Assembly: GCF_035594125.1 (NCBI RefSeq)
Contig: NW_026973727.1
Coordinates: 362,501 to 426,500, forward strand
Origin: Scylla paramamosain
Lineage: Eukaryota > Arthropoda > Malacostraca > Decapoda > Portunidae
Length of the DNA stretch: 64,000 bases
Reading direction: 5' to 3'
The stretch's first letter is position 1; each line of letters starts with the position of its first letter. Under the pieces are notes generated by a model that saw only the letters and a program-made list of their open reading frames with translations, had not been told where the DNA came from and did not search any database. The translations under genes were made by a program, and so were the position numbers. This document shows, piece by piece, positions 48,415 through 58,315 of this stretch.

Positions 48415-49031
48415 TCTAGTGATCTAGGTGGAAGCCGCCAGGAATGTGAGAAGAGAAAACCGACAGGTAACCGTCAGCAGTTGCAAGTCCTTTAATCTCT
48501 TAACTCGCCAGAGATAGAGAAGAGAAAACCGACAGGTAACCGTCAGCAGTTGCAAGTCCTTTAATCTCTTAACTCTTTTTGTTCACCAGCTAAGGTTGTA
48601 TTTATAGCCACTTGTTAGACTGGTTAAACTCTCTCTCTACTTTATTTAACAAAAACATGAACATGTACACAAGAAATACTGAACATAAAAAATGATTTAC
48701 ATAAAGATATGAACAAAAAGAGTGAATGTGTGTGTGTATGTCTGTGTGAAGAAAGGAGTAATATGATGTATAGAAAAGACGTGTAACGTATGTGTCGAAA
48801 AGCGTGCACAGAATGTGTATGTATAAAAAATGAGGAAGAAGAGATGAAAGACGAAAAATCTGTGCGGTAGAAAGAGAACGGGAGGCTGAAAACATATAAG
48901 AGAAAACGGAGTGCTTGGAGCGGTGACTTGTGTTTACATATTACTGGTTCTGAGAAGCGCGTAAGCTTTAGTGTACCCTGAATATGAGAGAAAATGGGAT
49001 GTTTCTATGGCTGACTAGATTATTTGCTACA
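48415..49031 (-). repeat. 5' LTR
   Basis: 617 bp, the same as the 3' LTR as far as I can compare. Its first bases TGTAG also supply a TAG stop to the interrupted KH gene (49,027-49,029). Confidence 0.95.
48599..48607 (-). promoter_or_regulatory. TATA box of the 5' LTR
   Basis: CTATAAATA on the minus strand, about 425 bp into the LTR, a sensible place for the element's promoter. It would also drive transcription toward the 3' part of the KH gene in the 3' LTR copy (43,111-43,119). Confidence 0.6.
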
Positions 49032-49806
49032 CCTTCACCTTCTTGGGCCTGTTCTTGCCGCGGCCCACCACCTCCTTGCCCTCTGAGTCCCTCTTAGGGG
49101 GGTCTGGGTCCTCAGGGGTCTCCGCCACAGTCTCCTTAGGCAGGCTAGGCTGTACCCTCACCTTCCTGGGCCTTTTCTTTTTGCAGGCAACCACCGTCCA
49201 GCCCTCCGAGTCGCCTTCTGTGGCTTCAGGAGTCTCGGGGGCCTCAGAGGCCTTAGGGGCCTCTGAGGCCTCGCCGGACACCTGCTTCACGCCCATCGCC
49301 AGGTCCTCATCTGCCTTAACCGGAGGCGCCTTCTCCACCTTCACTTTTCGCTTCTTTCTCTTACGCTTCTTCTTACTAGTGTGGGTGGGTTTTTCTTTCC
49401 CATCGTCGCTTTCGTTATTTTCTGCTTTGTTTTCCGCTTCTACTAATGCTTCATCTTCGCAGGTTTTCATTTCTTGATCTGCTACAAAGTCTTTTTCTTC
49501 GTCATTTCCGTTATCTCCGTCATCTTCCATCGTTTCCTCTGCGTGTACGATGGCGCGCGTTACTGTCTCTTCTTCAATAGTTTCTTCTTCTGTGTCTTCG
49601 ATGACTTTTTCCTTAACGTTGTCGGTCTTGGCTGCTTCCCGCACTGCTGCTTTCTTCTTCCTGCGGAAGAGTCGCCGCAGCAGGTACAGGAAGCCACAGC
49701 ATTTGACGGCGCGTTCTTCTTTCATGTCTTCTTCGGCGGCGCGTTCCATGTCGTCGTCCGCTGGTGCGGGCAAAATTTCTTCTGCGCTCCAGGTTTCCTT
49801 TTTCAT
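49032..49806 (-). CDS. KH-domain (vigilin-like) gene, 5' part, cut by the retrotransposon
   Basis: 258 codons from ATG 49,806 (MKKETWSAEEILPAP). No signal peptide. It contains a Cys/Leu/Arg-rich patch (KCCGFLYLLRRLFRRKKKAA), a long acidic Glu/Asp region, a strongly basic SKKKRKRKKRKVKVEK nuclear-localisation-like stretch, and a Pro/Glu/Ala segment. SEGWTVVACKKKRPRKVRVQ-PSLP is followed by a second, similar unit (SEGKEVVGRGKNRPKKVK) whose PSLP lies on the far side of the insertion. As it stands the product would end KKVKV at a TAG in the LTR, about 259 residues without KH domains. An intact allele would encode about 477 residues. It lies within a VWA5A-like intron, same strand. Confidence 0.82.
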
Positions 49807-49897
49807 CCCTTCCTTACTACCCTCTCAAACCTCGCCCCTACCCCCTCAAATTTTGCTAATTTCTTTTATTGCAAAATAAAATTTAAGGTGTCCTCTG

Positions 49898-49902
49898 ATT
49901 GG
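49898..49902 (-). promoter_or_regulatory. CCAAT box upstream of the KH gene
   Basis: CCACCAATCAGAGG on the minus strand, about 95 bp before the ATG. It is consistent with a promoter belonging to this single-exon gene, but not proof. Confidence 0.4.
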
Positions 49903-50081
49903 TGGACTGGTGCGTGATCAACTCCAAGCTCACAGCCAGGAGAGAGTCAAGGCTCACCGCTCTGAGTTATGTTCACTACATGTAATGGCATCAACTGTAC
50001 ATAAGAAGTGGCTGCACTAAAGCTGTTATCTACACTATACATAAGTATTTAGCAGCTTATCCTAATACAGTGACAAACGAC

Positions 50082-50082
<1 letters not shown>

Positions 50083-50147
<65 letters not shown>
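50083..50147. repeat. (GA)n microsatellite
   Basis: About 65 bp of GA. Confidence 0.95.
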
Positions 50148-50149
<2 letters not shown>

Positions 50150-50289
50150 GTGAATGACAGAAAACAGACACAATATGATAGTCTATACACCTCGTTGGAG
50201 ATTCATGATTCTATTAATATGAACCAATGAATCTTTGTTTTTTTTTCAGAATATGAATAGCAGTTTCGAGAATATTGATATCAATATTG

Positions 50290-51427
50290 ATATCAATATT
50301 GATATCAGAGGCTCCTGAGAAAGGTTAGGGCACGTGGGATAGATGGGTGTTAGGCTGGATAAAGTCATAGCTAAGCGACAGACGACAGAGAGTAGTAATA
50401 AACGGCTCCAAATCTGGGAGTGGGGTAATGTAATTAGTGGGGTGCCACAGGGATTAGTATTTGGGCCATTGTTGTTTTTAATATATATATCAATGACTTG
50501 GATAATGGAATTAGTAGTGATGTTAGTAAATTTGTGGATGACACGAAGATAGGTAGATTAGTTAGGTCAGAATCAGATGCCATCACTTTGCAGGCAGATT
50601 TAGATAGGATGAACGAATGGACAGACAGATGGCAAATGCAATTTAACATAAAAAAATGCAATGTACTTAGCGTAGGTAGAGGAAACCTACACAGTAGTTA
50701 CACAATAAACAACTCAGCTCTAGTAGGTTAAAAGTACGAAAAAGATTTAGGAGTTATAGTTAGCTCTGAACTCTGTCTAAGAAAGCAATGCATAGAGGCC
50801 AGAAACAGGGCAAATAGGGTATTAGGATTCATTTTTAGGAGTGTTAAAAGTAGAAGACTTGAAGTAATATTAAAGTTATAATTGACGCTGGTCAGACCTC
50901 ATCTAGACTACGTTGTGCAGTTTTGGTCCCCATATTACAAGAAGGTTATAGATCTATTAGAATCAGTACAAAGGACATTGACTAAAAGGATACAGGGTAT
51001 GAGGAGTATTCCTTACGAGGCGAGATTGAAGCTGTTAAATTTACATTCTTTAGATAGATGTAGGTTAAGAGGGGACCTGACAGAAGTCTTTAAGTGGTAT
51101 AAAGGTTATAACATGGGGGACGTAAGCAAAATTCTTAGGATCAGCAACCAGGATAGAACAAGAAATAACGGGCTCAAGCTTGAAAAATTTAGGTTTAAAA
51201 AAGAGATAGGAAGAAATTGGTTTTCAAATAGAGTGGTAGATGAATGGAACGGACTCAGTAATCAAGTTGTTAGTGCTAAGACATTAGGGAGCTATAAGAG
51301 AAGATTAGACGGATTTATGGATGGGGATGATAGGTGGAAATAGGTAGGTATATTTCATACAGGGACTGCCACGTGTAGGTCTGATGGCTTCTTGCAGCTT
51401 CCTTTATTTCTTATGTTCCTATGTTCT
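50290..51427 (+). mobile_element. CR1-like LINE, 5'-truncated (RT and C-terminal region)
   Basis: Same family as 4,040-6,602. It begins in the RT with a motif-A-distal block, then PLLFLIYI, SDVSKFVDDTKIGRLVRSES (catalytic VDD), WQMQFNIKKCNVLSVG, LRPHLDYVVQFWSPYYKKVI-type thumb and a long C-terminal frame to TGGAAATAG. It has few frameshifts and is the best preserved copy of the family here. The tail is GGGACTGCCACGTGTAGGTC then TTATGTTCCTATGTTCTTAT, continuing into TA and GA repeats. (ATCAATATTG)n-like text lies at its 5' border. Confidence 0.88.
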
Positions 51428-51562
<135 letters not shown>

Positions 51563-51769
51563 ATAGTATTATAAATGAGATAAATTACCGCTCGCAGGCC
51601 TGCGCCGTATATGAACAACGTGTGTTTTTAAGCATCCGGAGCAAAGTGGTTAAAGATAAGAGATGGTTGTACAGTAAAGATGCTTCAGAATGACTGGATT
51701 ATAGTCTGTTCACTTAAGTTAGATTCCTGGAGCCTCGGTGGGTTTATAAGCTCGCAGCTGATTGGCTGA

Positions 51770-52165
51770 TGTTGCATTTCTTGCTGTCTTCTACCACTAT
51801 TTTCATGTTAACTGCTCTCCTGATCTTGCTAACTGCATGCCTCTCCTCCTCCCACGGCCTCACTGCACAACACTTTCTTCTTTCTCTCACCCCTATTCTG
51901 TCCACCTCTCTAATGCAAGAGTTAACTAGTATTCCCAATCATTCATCTCTTTCTCTGGTAAACTCTGGAACTCCCTGCCTGCTTCTGTATTTCCATCTTC
52001 CTATGACTTGAATTCCTTCAAGAGGGAGGTTTCAAAACACTTATCCTGTAATTTTTGTCTTCTCCTTTCAGCTCTGGGGACGTCACTTCAGTGGCGTGGC
52101 CTTTTCTTTTTTTCAATTATTATATTTGTGTTGCTCTTTACCGGTGCCCCTCCTACATGAAAAAA
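51770..52165 (+). mobile_element. Jockey/BS-like LINE, 3' fragment
   Basis: Aligns with the end of the 26,260-29,140 element: TTTCATGTTAACTGCTCTCC, CACCCCTATTCTGTCCACC, AACTCTGGAACTCCCTGCCT, GAATTCCTTCAAGAGGGAGG. It extends further at the 3' end (GGTGCCCCTCCTACATGAAA plus A-rich tail), showing that the 28-29 kb copy lost its last bases. It is a 5'-truncated, non-coding insertion. Confidence 0.85.
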
Positions 52166-52476
52166 AAGAAAACACTTCACACCTTTTCTTTCACTCTACA
52201 TTATTTTTTAATTTCTTATTTAAACTGATTTACATATGAATATGAAGAATAAAAATAAATAAATAAATAAAAACAATAAATCCCCCCCAAAAAAAGTGGA
52301 CCGGGTAAAAAAAAATCCAGGCCTTGTCCTGAGCTGCTGCGACGGTGTGCGGGAACGGATTAATCCATTTTTACTTTGATTCCTGTGGGGAAAATAGTTT
52401 TGATTTCTGAACATTTCCGAGTTAGAACAGCTTTCATAGACGAATTAAGTTAAAAAACCAAGGTTCCACTGTACAT

Positions 52477-52740
52477 GTGTTTCGAAGCTTTAGGTAATGG
52501 AAAATAACAATTACATGTGTTTTGTTGAGGTAAGTAATAGAAAAGTAACAATTACATGTTTTGAAGCTTTAGGTAATGGAAAATAACAATTACATGTGTT
52601 TTGTTGAGGTAAATCATAGAAAAATAACAATTACATGTTTTGAAGCTTTAGGTAATGGAAAATAACAATTACATGTGTTTTGCTAGTGTAGGTAATAGAA
52701 AAATAAAAAGTGAATGCATTCTAAGTGTTTCAGCGAATTC
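52477..52740 (+). repeat. 79-bp tandem repeat, about 3.3 copies
   Basis: GAAGCTTTAGGTAATGGAAA starts at 52,484, 52,563 and 52,642. Each unit also contains two AACAATTACATG words, so it is an internally duplicated repeat. Confidence 0.9.
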
Positions 52741-52870
52741 TCCTCGCCCCAAACCAATCTGGTATAATCTGGAATATAACAATCAATAACAACTACAAGT
52801 GTTTTAGTGCATTTCAAACCCACCACACACTCCCTTGAGCTGACACGACCTGTGACCTCAGCTGACCTAC

Positions 52871-52999
52871 CTTGCCTGCGAGGGTGGTCAGCAGGGGTGT
52901 AGCGCGGGTTGAGTACTGTGGGCAAAACAAAGCTGATGATGCCGTCTGTCTCAACCCTCAACTCCATCACCAGACGAAGGGTGACCTTGGCCCTCGTTC
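52871..52999 (-). CDS. VWA5A: VWA5A-like gene, VIT-domain exon (C-terminal part)
   Basis: Minus-strand acceptor TGCTGCAG, donor G|GTAGGT, 129 nt, phases 1 in and 1 out. It reads TRAKVTLRLVMELRVETDGI and ISFVLPTVLNPRYTPADHPR. FVLPxVLNPRY is the signature end of the VIT domain in VWA5A and inter-alpha-trypsin inhibitor heavy chains. The next exon (35,931) lies 17 kb away; the intron holds the mariner, KH gene, Gypsy element and LINEs. Confidence 0.88.
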
Positions 53000-53248
53000 C
53001 TGCAGCAGAAGCGGGCGGGGTGAGAGAGGGTGAGGTATGGGTGGGTCAGGGCGAGGCAGCATAAGGTAGGGTGAGGAAGCTAAGGTATGGGTGGAGCAAG
53101 GTGAGGAAGGCTGAGGTAGGTTGGCAGCAACCTTTATAATGCTATTTTCCTCATACCTACAATGTTTTTAGATATTTCTGTAGACAGGGTGAGGTAAGGG
53201 TGAGGCAAGGAGAGGTACGGGTGACAGTAACCTCTCTCTTTCTCTCTC

Positions 53249-53249
53249 T

Positions 53250-53289
<40 letters not shown>

Positions 53290-53331
53290 ACCACCACCAC
53301 CACCACCACCACAACCACAACCACCACCACA
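53249..53331. repeat. (CA)n then (CCA)n repeat
   Basis: About 40 bp of CA followed by CCA triplets, immediately downstream (minus strand) of the exon donor at 53,341. Confidence 0.92.
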
Positions 53332-53340
53332 ACCATGAAC

Positions 53341-53452
53341 CCGCAGGAAAGTTGCCGAGGTTAAGCGTGAGAATGTCGCTTGAGTCAGGGTCTTCTCGTG
53401 TCATGAGGGCAGTCTTCCCCTCTTTCAAAGCCTCCTTGTACACCTTCTCTGC
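53341..53452 (-). CDS. VWA5A: VWA5A-like gene, VIT-domain exon (middle)
   Basis: Minus-strand acceptor CACACAG, donor G|GTTCAT, 112 nt (37 codons + 1). It encodes EKVYKEALKEGKTALMTRED and ILTLNLGNFPAG. The YxxA/GxxxAxL and LGNxPxG pattern is typical of VIT domains. Its last base joins the GA of exon 52,999 to give Gly. The donor GTTCAT is weak. Confidence 0.87.
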
Positions 53453-53509
53453 CTGTGTGAGGAAAGGGAACCAGTGTGTAGGGCTTACAGCAGGAAAATG
53501 AGTTAGTGG

Positions 53510-53560
53510 TGGAAGCTGTCAGGCCTACACGTGGCAGTCTCTCCCTGTGGGCAATGTCAA
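53510..53560 (-). mobile_element. CR1-like LINE 3'-end remnant
   Basis: The minus strand reads CAGGGAGAGACTGCCACGTG then TAGGCCTGACAGCTTCC, matching the conserved 3' tail of the family at 51,360-51,400. Only about 45 bp remain, in an intron. Confidence 0.65.
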
Positions 53561-53834
53561 GTACCTACCCAGTTTATAATTATTTTCTTGTGAGTCTACT
53601 CATATATACGCTAATGGTAAACACTTTGCCTTCGTTAGATATAAAAAAAAAAAAGTCTCAATGTTAAAAAAAAAAAAGGAGGAAATAAGGCACACACACA
53701 TTTAGCACAGGCGCCGCTGCAAAACGTTCAAAGCAGCAAAAATGGCAGGTTGATATATTGATATAAAAAAAAATGATAGCATGTTAAATATTATTAAAAA
53801 ACACTAAAAATAGCATAGGGGATAAGCCTAATAC

Positions 53835-53936
53835 CTTGTTCTTCTCCAAGCAGTGAGTCACAATGGTTCTGCCGTCCAGCTGCGCCTCACAGTGGTACAC
53901 AGCTGCGCCCTCCTCCACAGGCAGCACCGCCCGCAC
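53835..53936 (-). CDS. VWA5A: VWA5A-like gene, VIT-domain exon (N-terminal part)
   Basis: Minus-strand acceptor CTCTTATAG, donor AAG|GTATTA, exactly 34 codons in phase 0. It reads VRAVLPVEEGAAVYHCEAQL and DGRTIVTHCLEKNK, the VIT pattern with DGR. It leads in phase into AEKVYKEAL (53,452). Upstream exons, including the start codon, were not identified. The family (VWA5A/BCSC-1 type: VIT then VWFA) has no settled biochemical role; VWFA/MIDAS domains bind ligands through a metal ion. Confidence 0.86.
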
Positions 53937-53949
53937 CTATAAGAGAGAG

Positions 53950-54484
53950 AGAGAGGCGCCAGGCAGGGGAGGAAAGAATGAAGTAAAGAAAGAAAGGACA
54001 AAACACACGCCTCTTTTTTCTTCTTTTTTCATGTTTAACTCCTTCTCCTCCTTTTCCTTCTGCGTTAGCAAAGGAAATTATCAAATAAGGAAAGGAGGAA
54101 TGAAATGTGAAGAAAGAGGGGAGGAAGCAGACTCTCCTTATTACCGAACGCCATTATTCTTCCTACTTTCATGTTTATCTGCTCCTTCTCCTTATTAGTG
54201 AAAAGAATGATTAAATAAGAAAAGAGAGGAGGAAGGAAAGTTAAGGTTCTAGCTATGAAATGCATATGATTGTTCCCCCTCCTCCTCCTCTTCATTAATG
54301 TTGTACTAGTGAAATTAATGCATATATAAGGACTGCGCCAGATAAGAAAATTACGAAGTAAAGAAATTCAAATTAAAGAAGGAAAGATGCTGGCCTTGTT
54401 TTCCTTTTTGGTTTATTGCTTCTTTGTGTTTATTTTCTTCTCTTTTTTCCTCCTCCTCGTGCGATAATCTAATACCACTTTTTT

Positions 54485-54488
<4 letters not shown>
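53950..54488. other. Intronic or flanking spacer
   Basis: Mixed A/G- and T-rich text with several diverged words (CATGTTTAACTCCTTCTCCT / CATGTTTATCTGCTCCTTCT). No gene evidence. Confidence 0.45.

Positions 54489-54567
<79 letters not shown>
54489..54567. repeat. (GA)n microsatellite
   Basis: About 78 bp of GA. Confidence 0.95.
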
Positions 54568-54569
<2 letters not shown>

Positions 54570-55080
54570 GGGAGAGGTGCGGAGTACTGTGAAACACTCC
54601 TGCTTCCCAAAGGCTCCAGAGGTAAAGGTAAAGTATCAAAAATATAAAAATACTCGTAGATAGTATACACTACAAAAATATAATTAAATAAATAAATACA
54701 GATATTGTACACCTTATTATAAAAATATCCTACAGTCTGGGACCAAACGTAGGATATTCATTGAGTATTTCCCTGAGAGTGGCTGAGTCTATGAAATGGT
54801 CAATGAGGCTATACAAGTCATGTTGACCTCGCAGCCTAAATTTACCAATGAGAGGACATTCCGTGACATAATGACGCAGAGTGTGTCCCCTTGGTGCAGC
54901 ACACAGCACACAGCACACAGCACACGCCAGGAGAAGCACTGACTTTCCAAAAGTATTTATAGCCTAATTTGAGCCTCATTGCCACCCTGTCGTGTGATGC
55001 AGTGTGTCTCCCATAGGTGTAAGCGCAGCTCTGGGAGACACGTACATAGAGAAGACTACTGCCTATGGAAACAAAGCTCC

Positions 55081-55262
55081 AACTGATCACTAATGCTACT
55101 ATGTACAACTGATCACTAATGCTACTATGTACAACTGATCACTAATGCTACTATGTACAACTGATCACTAATGCTACTATGTACAACTGATCACTAATGC
55201 TACTATGTACAACTGATCACTAATGCTACTATGTACAACTGATCACTAATGCTACTATGTAC
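55081..55262. repeat. 26-bp minisatellite, seven perfect copies
   Basis: AACTGATCACTAATGCTACT + ATGTAC is repeated at 55,081, 55,107, 55,133, 55,159, 55,185, 55,211 and 55,237 without a change. It lies between the RNase H and terminal Cys/His coding parts of the LINE. 26 is not a multiple of three, so each added unit shifts the frame. Confidence 0.97.
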
Positions 55263-56783
55263 AAAGTCCTTAATGCTACTCTTAATATAGCCCAGAGTGT
55301 ACTCAGCGCCAGGGTCCACTGTGTCGTCCTGAAAAGCACATTGAGCAAGGCGGTCTGCCTTATCATTAAGCGGGATACCCACATGAGAGGGTATCCAGGT
55401 GAAGTGAACCGTGGCACCAGCACCTTCTAGGGTGTGGATGAGATCAAGACATTTATTAACTAGATCACAGTCCATGGGGGGAGGTAGACTGGAGAGCATA
55501 CAGTGCAGCCTGACTGTCAACAAAGAAGAATATATCCTTACGGAGAGGCGCCACAATATGGAGCGCCTCCAGAACAGCATACAGTTCTGCCCTAGAGGAG
55601 GACATGTGTGCAGGGAGCCGCCTGGAAACCTCAGTGTCAGTGTGGTGATTGGCAGAAATGTAGTCGCGGATGAACAGCCCACATCCGGACCTGCTGCCAT
55701 TGACTGAACCATCACAATAAACATGAATAGCCTGAACGTGGGGGTACTTGGACAATTTAGTCATGAACATGTCTTGCAGCACATGAGGAGGCCAGTCCCT
55801 CTTGGGCTGATGCAGTGAGTGAATATCAACACTGACACGGTGAGGGTTGGAGCAGTGACATAACAACGTTAATACAGGCCTCGGCTATACCTACACTTGT
55901 AAGAACTCCCAAGATCTTCCTGAGGTATGGAGTTGTAGGAGTCCGAGGATCACGATACAGGGGGTCAGTGATCCCTTCAGAGAGTCGGAGCCCAGGCATA
56001 GCATCCGACCAACATTACGACAAGTAATTTCCTATATCCTACACATAATACTCGGCAGGTGCAGTTCAGCTCTGAGGACCTCAGTCCTTGCAGTCCTGGG
56101 GCATCCCAAAATTATTCTCATGGCTTCATTCTGAACAAGCTCCAGGGGGACAGAGCTGGGTGGCACTAAACTGTATTAAAATAGGAGCTGCGTAGTCAAT
56201 GATGGACCGTACGACAGATATATAGAACATCCTTAGAACTGGAATGCCAGTCCCCAGGTCCCTGTTTGCTAACAGCCGAAGTGGCACTAGCCGTGGCAGA
56301 CAGAGGTCTCGAACATAGTGTACAGCGTGGAGTGACTTCCTGAAACTCAGCTGTACACCCAGGTACTTGTGTGTATGAACTCCAGGGATGGGAACATTAT
56401 TTACAGTGGGCGGTCGAGAGACCTTCCCTTTGGCTTGAAATTTGGTTTTACATTCATTAATTACAAGTCCCATTTGAACACACAATGCTGCTAGTTGTGA
56501 CAGAGCTGACTGGAGAGTCCTGGATGTGGGGCATTGGAGGAGCATGTCGTCAGCATAGATGAGGACCTGGGTGCCCTGTGGGAAGGAACAACGCGCAATT
56601 TTGTCCATTAAAGCATTGAAAAGCATTGGACTAAGGACTCCACCCTGTGGTGTTCCAAGCTCAAAGACTTCCTCAGAGGAGACTGCACCTTGAAACCAAA
56701 CCTGTGCGGTTCTGTTGTACAAATAGTCCCTGATCCATCCTAAATATCTACCTTTGACACCTTTGAAAATGAATTCATAATAA

Positions 56784-57151
56784 TGTTACACCAGGGGTAT
56801 TGGTGCGGGTGGCAGCACTGTGGGAGGTGGTAGCACTGGGAGAGGCGGGAACAGAGATAGAGAGTAGACGCGTGGCCGGAGAGGAAGCCAGCGTGTGCCT
56901 GCCTGTTGAGTGCCTGACGTGCCCTGGGAGACTTGTGGTGCCCCTGTGAACTTGTAAAGCAGGGTACTTGCGGAGGATTTGTCAATAAACTTAGGAAATA
57001 GTGCCCGTGTTTTTCCCTTGTGGCCTGGCCTCGTGTGTGTGTGTGTGTGTGTGCACGCGCGCCTTGTCCCGGCGTTCAGAGTGTGACTCCGCTGCTCTAC
57101 CTATACCCGTGTGGATAACACGCCCGCCCGGAGTGAGGGATGGGCGCAACA
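56784..57151 (+). mobile_element. Solo LTR inserted in the LINE RT
   Basis: 368 bp starting TGTTACACCAGGGG and ending GGGCGCAACA (TG…CA with short inverted ends TGTT/AACA), flanked by ATAA on both sides (56,780-56,783 and 57,152-57,155). It interrupts the LINE between the DLKGAFDRANKD and GVKGRYLGWI coding blocks, which are adjacent in the uninterrupted RT. AATAAA at 56,984-56,989 supports plus orientation. A GT tract lies at 57,033-57,050. No internal retrotransposon sequence remains, so it arose by LTR-LTR recombination. It is not related to the Gypsy LTR at 42,927. Confidence 0.88.
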
Positions 57152-57406
57152 ATAACATCTTTGTTGGCCCTGTCGAAGGCACCCTTAAGATCAACGAAAG
57201 CTCTGCAGGTAGCATCCTTATTTATAAATCACCCAACAAAACAATGACTTGTGGAATGACTTTTTAGGAAGCCATGTACATTGCCAGAGAGTATATGGCC
57301 TGTTCAATATTACCCGTTCCATCATCTTACACAGCTCTGTTATTAATATATAGTCCGAGTTGGCCACCCTCTTTCCGCTGCTGTAAAAAATATCTATGCC
57401 TAGTAA

Positions 57407-57574
57407 ATGGAGTCATTACTAAAAAGGACTGGAATTTTGTATCACTTAGATGAATATGTAAGAGAAAGAGATGATTTAGGCTTAAAGCAAAGTCATGAAA
57501 TAGCTATAAACCTAATATTTCTTTACTTATTAATAGCATTCATAATTTTAATGGCTAAAAAAGAAAATTTCTAA
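57407..57574 (+). other. 55-codon ORF with a predicted membrane segment
   Basis: ATG 57,407 to TAA 57,572: a charged N-terminal half (MESLLKRTGILYHLDEYVRE) and a hydrophobic helix (IAINLIFLYLLIAFIILM) ending in KKENF. The layout resembles a tail-anchored micropeptide, but the sequence is AT-rich and a frame of this length is not rare by chance. No family recognised. Confidence 0.25.
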
Positions 57575-58315
57575 GTTTAAAAGGGAGATTTAATATATAG
57601 ACGAAAACAGTACCCTTTGCAGGACGGTTATATGAACTAGCAGCCATTGTTGATGTTTGCATTGCTTGCTGGGGCCGGGAGAATTCCACGATTACAGCTC
57701 AAATAGAAGGTAATTACTGTCCCTGAGTATGTGTGAAGTGAGAGATGAATTATACCTTATAGGCTAGTGGAGAATTATATAAGAAACATGCCTTGGATAT
57801 GAGAAAAGTCCAATTATAGAGGTTCCTTCAGTACCTTCGTCAGTTCCGGAATGTTTAATTGTATTTTATTTATTGTATTGTTGGAGGTGACTTGAAGGGC
57901 GCGGCGTAGTAGTGGAGTGACAGGCAAGGGCATTTCAAGAACTATTGTACAGCACAGACGTATATTTCACCATCAGAGGACAGGACACAGTTACCTTAAG
58001 CCTCGGAAGTCCCCACAGAACACCCTAAGCTTGATATAGCTGTCACAACGAAAAGGAAAGAAACATAAGTGTGAATAAGAATACATAACACCATTCAGCA
58101 AGGACTCCCAGCACCACCCCACAACGCTCAGACCAACACCACCCACACGCCACCACACCCACACGCCACCACACCCACCTCCCTGCTGCCGTGACGCATT
58201 ATTTAGCGCCTTGCTAACAGTCATCTTCCCCAAGTGGTTTAGTAATTTTAGATGCAAGGAAAGAAAAGGCAGGAAGATGATTATTGTTATTTTTTATCTT
58301 TATTTTCTTTGCAGG
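57575..58315. other. Spacer, possible untranslated first exon
   Basis: GATTACAGCTCAAATAGAAG|GTAATTACT near 57,708 could be a donor of a non-coding first exon for the downstream plus-strand gene, but nothing confirms it. The rest is unremarkable apart from CCACACCCACACGCCACCA repeats at 58,139-58,178. Confidence 0.3.

Larger units (their letters stand above)
42927..49031 (-). mobile_element. Complete Ty3/Gypsy LTR retrotransposon
   Basis: A 6.1-kb element with two 617-bp LTRs (42,927-43,543 and 48,415-49,031), flanked by a 4-bp duplication AAGG (minus strand; 42,923-42,926 and 49,032-49,035). It carries gag and pol in the order protease, RT, RNase H, integrase, which defines Ty3/Gypsy (Metaviridae). 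The Gag zinc motif CX2HX9CX3C is the CHCC type reported for the CsRn1 clade; that assignment is tentative. A primer-binding site and polypurine tract are present. No env-like ORF was seen. It sits in the coding exon of the KH gene in the same orientation. Confidence 0.95.
54730..57390 (-). mobile_element. I-group LINE with RNase H, decayed and interrupted
   Basis: On the minus strand from 57,390: RT start KMMERVILNR, CRAFVDLKGAFDRANKD (motif A), a solo LTR insertion, KGVKGRYLGWIRDYLYNRTA, FELGTPQGGVLSPMLFNALM, VLIYADDMLLQ (YADD), then RNase H: HVYCDGSVNGSRSGCGLF, SSRAELYAVLEAL, FFVDSQAALYAL and HFTWIPSHVGIPLNDKADRL (all catalytic acidic residues). After a 26-bp minisatellite comes RHTASHDRVAMRLKLGYKYF and a terminal Cys/His motif (CCVLCAAPRGHTLRHYVTEC). 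RNase H after RT places it in the I superfamily of LINEs. Frameshifts and the insertion make it dead. Confidence 0.88.

Noticed and set aside
55081..55262. CRISPR array
   Set aside because: The 26-bp units are directly adjacent without spacers, in a eukaryotic LINE.
57407..57574. Nuclear copy of mitochondrial DNA
   Set aside because: The AT-rich hydrophobic frame looked mitochondrial at first, but it matches no mitochondrial gene I can recognise and uses the standard code.
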